Shown here: piece after piece, positions 55,942 to 64,000 of the stretch
How positions within the stretch are numbered: position 1 is the first letter of the stretch
Layout of the letters: every line of letters begins with the position of its first letter
Source: Hirundichthys speculiger
Taxonomy: Eukaryota; Chordata; Actinopteri; Beloniformes; Exocoetidae
DNA length: 64,000 nt
NCBI GenBank assembly: GCA_018398805.1
Contig: JAGFBZ010002322.1
Location: 223,501-287,500, forward strand
Direction: 5' to 3'
Translations under genes and position numbers: made by a program
The notes under the pieces: model-generated
What the model was told of the DNA's origin: nothing
Seen by the model: the letters and a program-made list of their open reading frames with translations, nothing else
The model's database searches: none

Positions 55942-56040
55942 AAGGTCCAGAATCACTGGAGGTCCAGAACCACTGGAGGTCCAGAACCACTGGAGACCCA
56001 GAACCACTGGAGGTCCAGAACCACTGGAGGTCCAGAACCC
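55942..56040. repeat. 17-bp minisatellite, about six copies
   Basis: Unit AGGTCCAGAACCACTGG, just upstream of the putative gene start at 56108. Confidence 0.9.
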
Positions 56041-56107
56041 ACAGAGGACAACAGAAAAGGACCCTGTAGAAGTGTTTGGATTATCTGGTGACGCCGGTTC
56101 GGTCCAG

Positions 56108-56130
56108 ATGGCGGCTGTTGCAGGAATCAG
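56108..56130 (+). CDS. Putative first coding exon of an unrecognised gene
   Basis: ATGGCGGCTGTTGCAGGAAT begins MAAVAGI and ends at a good donor CAG|GTAAAA after phase 2. Upstream DNA (55780-55910) is GC-rich with GGGAGGCGGGGCC, which could be a promoter. Joining to 56215-56348 keeps one open frame across an 84-bp intron, a size usual in fish. Confidence 0.4.
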
Positions 56131-56214
56131 GTAAAAGACCACACCAGGTGTCGGTGCTGATCGTCACCTCCGTCTTTCTCTCCTTCATGGCTGGTGTCTG
56201 TCTTCTGTCTTCAG

Positions 56215-56348
56215 TCCCTCCGTGGCGTCCCCGAGCCTCAGCAGCGTCCTGACCCACGCCAACCTGGCGGTGTACCAGACCGGTCTACCTGAGGCCCCGC
56301 CCCTCACGCTGCCCGCCATAAACCGAGCCTTCAGCTCCTCCACCAACG
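56215..56348 (+). CDS. Putative second exon of an unrecognised gene
   Basis: Acceptor TCTTCTGTCTTCAG and donor AACG|GTGAGA bracket a 134-nt, GC-rich open exon. With the preceding exon it reads ISPSVASPSLSSVL, then THANLAVYQTGLPEAPPLTL and PAINRAFSSSTN. Entry phase 2 and exit phase 1 are consistent. It differs from its surroundings in GC content and lack of repeats, which suggests a host gene that continues beyond the arrays. I do not recognise the protein. Confidence 0.5.
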
Positions 56349-56855
56349 GTGAGAACTGCACCTGTTCTGATCCAGTCACATCTCGGACCCCCCCCCCCCC
56401 ACCAGTGACCCGTGACTGACTGAAACCTGAGGATGACTGGGCTCATGGTTCTACTGACCTTGTTTTCAGATCAATGATTGACCAAACCGCCAATGTTTAA
56501 CGGATCAGCGCAGATATTCACACTTCCTGCTTTTAAACTCCGTCTGCTGCGTTTGTCTTTCTGATGAAAGAGATTCTTTATCTTCATCTTCTTCACCTTC
56601 GTCTGCGTGTAGAAACGAGGAACATGTTCAGCTGCAGTGAGTTTAGCTTCAGAGATCCTCCTCACTGCTGAAGAACTGATCCATTAATGCATCTCTGCCG
56701 CTCTGCAGCGCTCAGGTGTGCCTTAACACAATGGAAAAAGGGAAAGACATCAGCAATAGTCTTAGAGAAGCAGTTGCTGAGATATTATAAAAGAGTTATA
56801 AAATCATTTCCAAACTATTTGGAAACCAACATTCTGCATTTTGATTATTTACAAG
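56349..56855. other. Presumed intron of the unrecognised gene
   Basis: No further exon of the 56.1-kb gene was found. It contains a C run near 56389-56400. Confidence 0.3.
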
Positions 56856-58510
56856 CAGGGCCGGAGTGGGCCCTTTTCTCAGTCCGGGAATTTAATTCAA
56901 ATTCAGGCCACTCTGATACGGAGGACAAATTTGAGTACATAGAAAAAGATAAAACAAAAAACAATTCTCTCACAATGCCTTTTATTTTATTTAGATTATG
57001 GCATACAATTATTCATGCCCCTTTAACAATGAATAATTGAAATTCAAATAAAATAAAGATAATGATAAAGAAGTCCTTTCACAAATCAAAGTTCCTTTAC
57101 ATAACTTCTGTTGTTCTTCTGTATGCCATATTTTACATCATAAACATCTATCTTGACTAACTCTCTTCCTCTACCTGGCCCTTCAGTAGTCCTGCCCTCG
57201 TCTGGATCATCAGTAGTGGAAATGGTCTGCTGCTTTGATGCTAGAAAACATTCCATAACAATAAAAAAGATATTTAATATTGAGTTGATAACAGTGTGCG
57301 CACCTCCCTCTTAGCATCTGACTTCATAGGCCTATAATAACAATTAAAAAGTAATGTAGGTTACATAGACAATTACTGATTAAACAGTGGTTACCTATTT
57401 CGTTTGGTCTTATTTTGATGCATTTTCAACGATTAGTTCATTTAAATCCTGCTACCTGTTTCCTCTGTGGTCCTGGCCTCTCCATGACTGCATTCACCTT
57501 CAGGCACCTGATCTTCTGAGGCTACACAAACATTTCATTTAGGGGGTTCTTTATGTTGCTGAAAAACACACTTTATGTATTTATCTAGCCTATCCTTTCA
57601 TTCACTTATTAATTTGTTTGCATATTTAATTATGATTTTGTTAAATTATCTGCACTATTTAATCTACACATATCATGGTTTTCTTCTGTAGACTATGCCA
57701 TATTTTCCATCCTAAACGTCTATCTTGACTAACTGTCTTCCTCTACCTGGACCTTCAGCAGTCCTGCCCTCATCTGGATCATCAGTGGTTCTGGCATCCT
57801 GCGCTGATGCTACAGAACATTCCAGAACCATGAAAAAGACAGTTAACATTGAGTTGTTCATGTTTGCCGCCTGTGGAAATGCACGATATAACGGCGAGAC
57901 GAAATAGGCTACAGTTGCAGAGAAGCTAAAGCATGTAGAACGTGCACACTCTCGAGTAGCCTATTTTATTATTAGGCCTATTATTATTATTAAGAATATT
58001 TTTTTTAATAACAGCTGCCCGCACGCCCACGAACCAAGCGCAATATTGGTATACAGCACTTCTAAATAATGCAGCCTAAATAGCACGTTTGACATGCATT
58101 TAATACCCTAACAAATAGCCTGTTACACAACCTGTTTAATATGTCTAATCGTGTAAACCTGTGCGCGTTGGTGCTAATACAGGCAGGCTACAAATAAACA
58201 ACTACAACAACTCTCTTCATCAAAATGGTTAACTGGCATTTAAAGCAACAAGTTTTCAGTTATTCTATGGAAATATGAATGCACTTTAAGCATAGATAAT
58301 CCTATACCTACATTGTGACAGTTGCAAACGCTCGCCACGTTATATGATTAAATTCACAACCAGGCCAATTATCCATCTCTCTTTCAGTAACCTACCAGCT
58401 TGTCTTGAGAAGATGTCAGGTAATTTGGCACATTTGGCCGCCGCCTCCTTTCTTTTTTTTATTTTAGCCCTCTCCGTTCCGCCCAGCCTCTTTCTGTTTC
58501 CCGCCAGTGT
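56856..58510 (-). pseudogene. hAT transposon remnant: transposase N-terminal exons
   Basis: CAGGGCCGGAGTGGGCCC at 56856 resembles a hAT terminus. On the minus strand 58506-58396 encodes RKRLGGTERAKIKKRKEAAA, then AKCAKLPDIFSRQA, the basic start typical of TTF-type hAT transposases, ending at donor G|GTAGG. No ATG precedes it. Three further exons follow at 57809-57747 (63 nt), 57521-57456 (66 nt) and 57240-57175 (66 nt), each with AG acceptor and CAG|GTAG donor, phase 1 at both ends. The catalytic region is not seen. Confidence 0.6.
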
Positions 58511-58915
58511 GATTTAGAGTAAAGACGAGCCTTGGGCCAAACCACCTGAAACACGTGGGAGGAGTCGGGGGGGAATTATGCTGCTTACATGTTAGTAGAA
58601 CCACAGATTTTCTAGGAAGGGCTGTGGACCTATTTAATCCACTATGATGCAACGGGCGGTTGCAACTTAATTGATATTAATGCAAGAATAAGACAAAAGA
58701 AGTGACAAAAAAAATAGTTAAAATTAGTTGTCCCCGTGGTCCACATCGATGGTTTGGGCCGGGAAAGCTCCCAATCACTTTAATGTGCAGCCCGGCTTTG
58801 TTTACAAGTTGAAAACAGTCAAGACAGCTGTCAATCATTAAAAAAAAAAAGAAAAAGAAAAAACGGTGATCAACATTCCCAGGAACAGACATCCCAGCAG
58901 GTTCACCCCAAGGCC
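58511..58915. other. Spacer before the 20-bp array
   Basis: No gene seen. It may hold the 5' end of the hAT element; no matching inverted repeat was identified. Confidence 0.35.
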
Positions 58916-59690
58916 AGACCAGTCTGCAGACCAGTAGACTAGTCTCCAGACCAGTAGACTAGTCTCCAGACCAGTCTGCAGACCAGTAAACTAGTCTCCA
59001 GACCAGTAGACTAGTCTCCAGACCAGTAGACTAGTCTCCAGACCAGTAGACTAGTCTCCAGACCAGTTCCCAGACCAGTCTCTAGACCAGTAGACCAGTC
59101 TCCAGACCAGTAGACTAGTCTCCAGACCAGTAGACTAGTCTCCAGACCAGTCTGCAGACCAGTAGACTAGTCTCCAGACCAGTAGACTAGTCTCCAGACC
59201 AGTTCCCAGACCAGTCTCTAGACCAGTAGACCAGTCTCCAGACCAGTAGACTAGTCTCCAGACCAGTAGACCAGTCTCCAGACCAGTAGACTAGTCTCCA
59301 GACCAGTAGACCAGTCTCCAGACCAGTAGACTAGTCTCCAGACCAGTGTCCAGACCAGTAGACCAGTCTCCAGACCAGTAGACCAGTCTCCAGACCAGTA
59401 AACTAGTCTCCAGACCAGTAGATAGTCTCCAAACCAGTCTCCAGACCAGTAGACTAGTCTCCAGACCAGTCTCCAGACCAGTTCCCAGACCAGTCTCTAG
59501 ACCAGTTCCCAGACCAGTAGACTAGTCTCCAGACTAGTCTCCAGACCAGTCTCTAGACCATTCTCCAGACCAGTCTCCAGACCAGTTCCCAGACCAGTCT
59601 CCAGACCAGTAGTCCAGTCTCCAGACTAGTCTCCAGACCATTCTCCAGACCAGTGGACTAGTCTCCAGACCAGTAGACCAGTCTCCAGAC
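58916..59690. repeat. 20-bp satellite with palindromic core
   Basis: Unit CCAGACCAGTAGACTAGTCT with variants (CCAGACCAGTCT, CAGTTCCCAGACC). Most units contain AGACTAGTCT, a perfect 10-bp palindrome. Confidence 0.93.
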
Positions 59691-59756
59691 CTTTAAATGT
59701 TAAAGTCCATGACAGCGCGGTCAGACTGGAACAGGTTCACAAACCAGCAGACGTCT

Positions 59757-62700
59757 GGGACAAATGTCCTCTGGACCAGAGACTGGACCAGAGACTGGAC
59801 CAGAGACAGGACCAGAGACAGAACCAGAGACTGGACCAGAGACAGGACCAGAGACTGGACCAGAGACTGGACCAGAGACAGGACCAGAGACAGGACCAGA
59901 GACTAAACCAGAGACCGGACCCGAGACAGGACCAGAGACTGGACCAGAGACAGGACCAGAGACTGGACCAGAGACTGGACCAGAGACAGGACCAGAGACT
60001 GGACCAGAGACCTGGACCAGACTGGACCAGAGACTGGACCAGAGACAGAACCAGAGACCCAGAGACTGGACCAGAGACTGGACCAGAGACCAGAGACTGG
60101 ACCAGAGACAGGACCAGAGACTGGACCAGAGACTGGACCAGAGACTGGACCAGAGACAGAACCAGAGACTGGACCAGAGACTGGACCAGAGACAGGACCA
60201 GAGACAGAACCAGAGACTGGACCAGAGACTGGACTAGAGACTGGACCAGAGACTGGACCAGAGACAGGACCAGAGACAGGACCAGAGACTGGACCAGAGA
60301 CCGGACCCGAGACAGGACCAGAGACTGGACCAGAGACAGGACCAGAGACTGGACCAGAGACTGGACCAGAGACAGGACCAGAGACTGGACCAGAGACTGG
60401 ACCAGAGACTGGAGACCAGAGACCAGAGACTGGACCAGAGACAGGACCAGAGACCAGAGAACCAGAGACCAGAGACTGGACCAGAGACTGGACCAGAGAC
60501 TGGACCAGAGACTGGACCAGAGACAGGACCAGAGACAGGACCAGAGACAGAGAGACTGACCAGAGACTGGACAGAGACTGGACCAGAGACTGGACCAGAG
60601 ACAGGACCAGAGACAGACCAGAGACTGACCAGAGACCAGAGACCAGAGACAGGACCAGAGACTGGACCAGAGACTGACCAGAGACTGGACCAGAGACTGG
60701 ACCAGAGACTGGACCAGAGACTGGACCAGAGACTGGACCAGAGACAGGACCAGAGACAGGACCAGAGACTGGACCAGAGACAGGACCAGAGACTGGACCA
60801 GAGACAGGACCAGAGACTGGACCAGAGACTGGACCAGAGACTGGACCAGAGACAGGACCAGAGACTGGACCAGAGACAGAACCAGAGACTGGACCAGAGA
60901 CTGGACCAGAGACAGGACTGGACCAGAGACAGAACCAGGACTGGACCATAGACAGGACAGAGACTGGAGACCAGACAGAGACTGGACCAGAGACAGACCG
61001 ATACTGGACCAGAGACCAGAGACAGACCAAGACTGGACCAGAGACAGACCAGACAGACCAGAGACTGGACCAGAGACAGGACCAGAGACTGGACCAGAGA
61101 CTGGACCAGAGACAGGACCAGAGACTGGACCAGAGACTGGACCAGAGACTGGACCAGAGACTGGACCAGAGACCAGAGACCAGAGACTGGACCAGAGACA
61201 GGACCTAGAGACAGCACCAGAGACTGGACCAGAGACAGGACCAGAGACTGGACCAGAGACAGACTGGAGACAGAGAGACTGGACCAGAGACTGGACCAGA
61301 GACAGGACCAGAGACTGGACCAGAGACTGGACCAGAGACCCGAGGACCAGACTGGACCAGAGACTGGACCAGAGACAGGACCAGACTGGACCAGAGACTG
61401 GACCAGAGACGACAGAGACTGACCAGAGACTGACCAGAGACTGGACCAGAGACAGACCAGAGACTGGACCAGACTGACCAGACACTGGACCAGAGACCAG
61501 GACCCAGAGACTGGACCAGAGACAGGACCAGAGACTGGACCAGAGACTGGACCAGAGACAGGACCAGAGACTGGACCAGAGACTGGACCAGAGACTGGAC
61601 CAGAGACTGGACCAGAGACCAGAGACTGGACCAGAGACAGACAGAGACATGGACCAGAGACTGGACCAGAGACAGGACCAGAGACTGGACCAGAGACAGG
61701 ACCAGAGACTGGACCAGAGACTGGACCAGAGACTGGACCAGACCAGGACCAGACAGACAGAGACAGACAGAGACTGACCAGAGACTGGACCAGAGACTGG
61801 ACCAGAGACACCAGGACCAGAGACCAGAGACCAGAGACTGACCAGAGACTGGACCAGAGACTGGAGACTGGACAGAGACTGGACCAGAGACTGGACCAGA
61901 GACACTGGACCAGAGGACCAGAGACTGGACCAGAGACCAGAGACCAGAGACTGGACCAGAGGACCAGAGACTGACCAGAGACAGGACCAGAGACCAGACC
62001 CAGAGGACCATGGACCAGAGACTGGACCAGAGACTGGAGACCAGAGACTGGACCAGAGACTGACAGACCAGAGACCAGAGACTGGACCAGAGACTGGACG
62101 ACCAGAGACAGAGACTGGACAGAGACTGGACCAGAGACTGGACCAGAGACTGGAGAGAGGACCAGAGACAGAGACTGGACCAGAGACTGGACCAGAGACT
62201 GACCAGAGACAGAGACAGAGACTGGACCAGACCACAGAGACTGGACCAGAGACTGGACCAGAGACTGGACCAGAGACTGGACCAGAGACAGAGACCAGAG
62301 ACTGGACCAGAGACTGGACCAGAGGACCAGAGACCCAGAGACAGAGACTGGACCAGAGACTGGACCAGAGACCAGAGACACCAGAGGACTGGACCAGAGA
62401 CTGGACCAGAGACAGGACCAGAGACAGGACCAGAGACTGGACCAGAGACTGGACCAGAGACAGGACCAGAGACTGGACCAGAGACTGGACTGAGGACCAG
62501 AGACCAGAGACTGGACCAGAGACAGGACCAGAGACTGGACCAGACTGGACCAGAGACTGGACCAGAGACTGGACCAGAGACTGGACCAGAGACCATGGAC
62601 CAGAGACAGAACCAGAGACAGGACCAGAGACCAGAGACAGAGACTGGACCAGAGACTGGACCAGAGACAGGCAGAGACAGGACTAGAGACTGGACCAGAG

Positions 62701-64000
62701 ACTGGACCAAACACTGGACCAGAGACTGGATCAGAGACAGGACCAGAGACTGGACCAGAGACTGGACCAGAGACAGGACCAGAGACAGGACCAGAGACTG
62801 GACCAGAGACTGGACCAGAGACAGAACCAGAGACAAGACCAGAGACTGGACCAGAGACTGGACCAGAGACTGGACCAGAGACTGGACCAGAGACAGGACC
62901 AGAGACTGGACCAGAGACAGAGACCAGAGACTGGACCAGAGACTGGACCAGAGACTGGGACCAGAGACAGGACCAGAGACTGGACCAGAGACTGGACCAG
63001 AGACCAGAGACTGGACCAGAGACTGGACCAGAGACAGGACCAGAGACTGGACCAGAGACTGGACCAGAGACTGGACCAGAGACTGGACCAGAGACTGGAC
63101 CAGACCAGAGACAGACCAGAGACTGGACCAGAGACTGGACCAGAGACTGGACCAGAGACTGGACCAGAGACTGGACCAGAGACAGGACCAGAGACAGGAC
63201 CAGAGACTGGACCAGAGACTGGACCAGAGACAGGACCAGAGACTGGACCAGAGACAGGACCAGAGACGGAGACAGAGACCAGAGACTGGACCAGAGACTG
63301 GAACCAGAGACAGGACCAGAGACTGGACCAGAGACTGGACCAGAGACAGGACCAGACAGACAGAGACAGACCAGAGACGGACCACTGACCAGAGACTGGA
63401 CCAGAGACTGGACAGAGACAGAGACGGACCAGAGACTGGACCAGAGACTGGACCAGAGACTGACCAGAGACAGGACCAGAGACAGAGACAGAGACAGACC
63501 AGAGACTGGACCAGAGACAGGACCAGAGACTGGACCAGAGACGGACAGAGACTGGACCAGAGACAGGACCAGAGACTGGACCAGAGACACTGGACCAGAG
63601 ACACCAGGACAGAGACGAGACCAGAGACTGGACCAGAGACTGGACCAGAGACCAGGACCAGAGACTGGACAGAGACTGGACCAGAGACTGGACCAGAGAC
63701 AGACCAGAGACTGGACCAGAGACCAGAGACAGGACCAGAGACAGGGACTGGACCAGAGACTGGACCAGAGACTGGACCAGAGACTGGACCAGAGACAGGA
63801 CCAGAGACTGGACGGACCAGAGACGGACCAGAGAGACCAGAGACTGGACCAGAGACGACCCAGGGAGGGACAGGACCAGAGACTGGACCAGAGACTGGAC
63901 CAGGGACGGACCAGAGGACTGGACCAGAGACTGGACCAGAGACCAGACAGAGGACTGGACCAGAGACAGGACCAGAGACCAGAGAGACAGGACCCAGAGA
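59757..64000. repeat. 12-bp satellite (over 4.2 kb, runs past the window end)
   Basis: Unit GGACCAGAGACT / GGACCAGAGACA, with frequent short indels in the later part (from about 60900). The unit is 4 codons without stops, so open stretches of 375 to 1118 codons appear on the minus strand (SLVQ, GPVS, WSSL) and up to 157 on the plus strand (GPET). I read none as protein. Confidence 0.96.

Noticed and set aside
59737..63604. Minus-strand open frames of 375 to 1118 codons (SLVQ/GPVS/WSSL polymers)
   Set aside because: They are produced by a 12-bp unit lacking stop codons; frames on both strands stay open and wander at each indel. No start context, domain or splice evidence.

Overview
The window is teleost fish nuclear DNA. 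The evidence is the mix of repeats: many hAT elements with intact 8-bp target-site duplications (TSDs), Tc1/mariner copies and miniature derivatives, a TTAA-flanked piggyBac element, L1/Tx1-like, L2-like and other non-LTR retrotransposon pieces, a Ty3-type pol fragment and a solo LTR. In addition there is one clearly recognisable vertebrate gene, elk4, with some introns under 100 bp. No bacterial, phage or CRISPR content was seen.

Region 1 (about 1.8-19.5 kb, minus strand) holds the coding part of elk4, an ETS factor of the ternary complex (SRF partner) subfamily. Five coding exons were placed by protein similarity and by splice sites with compatible phases: 19264-19470 (ETS start), 12865-13601 (ETS end, B-box, SUMO site), 10305-10541 (MAPK docking and start of the activation domain), 1997-2116 (activation domain) and 1815-1913 (C-terminus and stop). 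The large exon lacks one base relative to an open frame, and its 3' splice partner is best explained by a GC donor. The introns are filled with transposons, many nested in each other. A non-coding first exon and promoter were not located.

Region 2 (19.6-38.3 kb) has no confident host gene. It is a transposon graveyard: a ZMYM1-like hAT transposase broken by a second hAT, two near-identical Tc1 miniature elements, a hAT element carrying a BED zinc-finger remnant on one strand and a MADF-domain exon on the other, a THAP-like exon split by a LINE, a ZBED-type transposase holding a hAT that itself holds a solo LTR, and L1 and L2-like fragments.

Region 3 (38.3-64 kb) is dominated by tandem arrays of at least ten unrelated units (about 125-bp satellite, 36, 26, 24, 20, 17, 12, 7-8, 6 and 2 bp units), several over 2 kb, between short unique or transposon-derived stretches. 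The last array runs off the window edge. Very long open frames in these arrays are by-products of repeat units with no stop codons and are not called as genes. The one host-gene candidate here is a two-exon start on the plus strand at 56.1 kb, next to a hAT transposase remnant on the minus strand that has three homologous, phase-matched exons.

No coherent new multi-gene system was found. The observations most worth following up are the elk4 frameshift and GC-AG intron, the MADF exon inside a hAT, the triplicated transposase exons, and the cluster of unrelated arrays.
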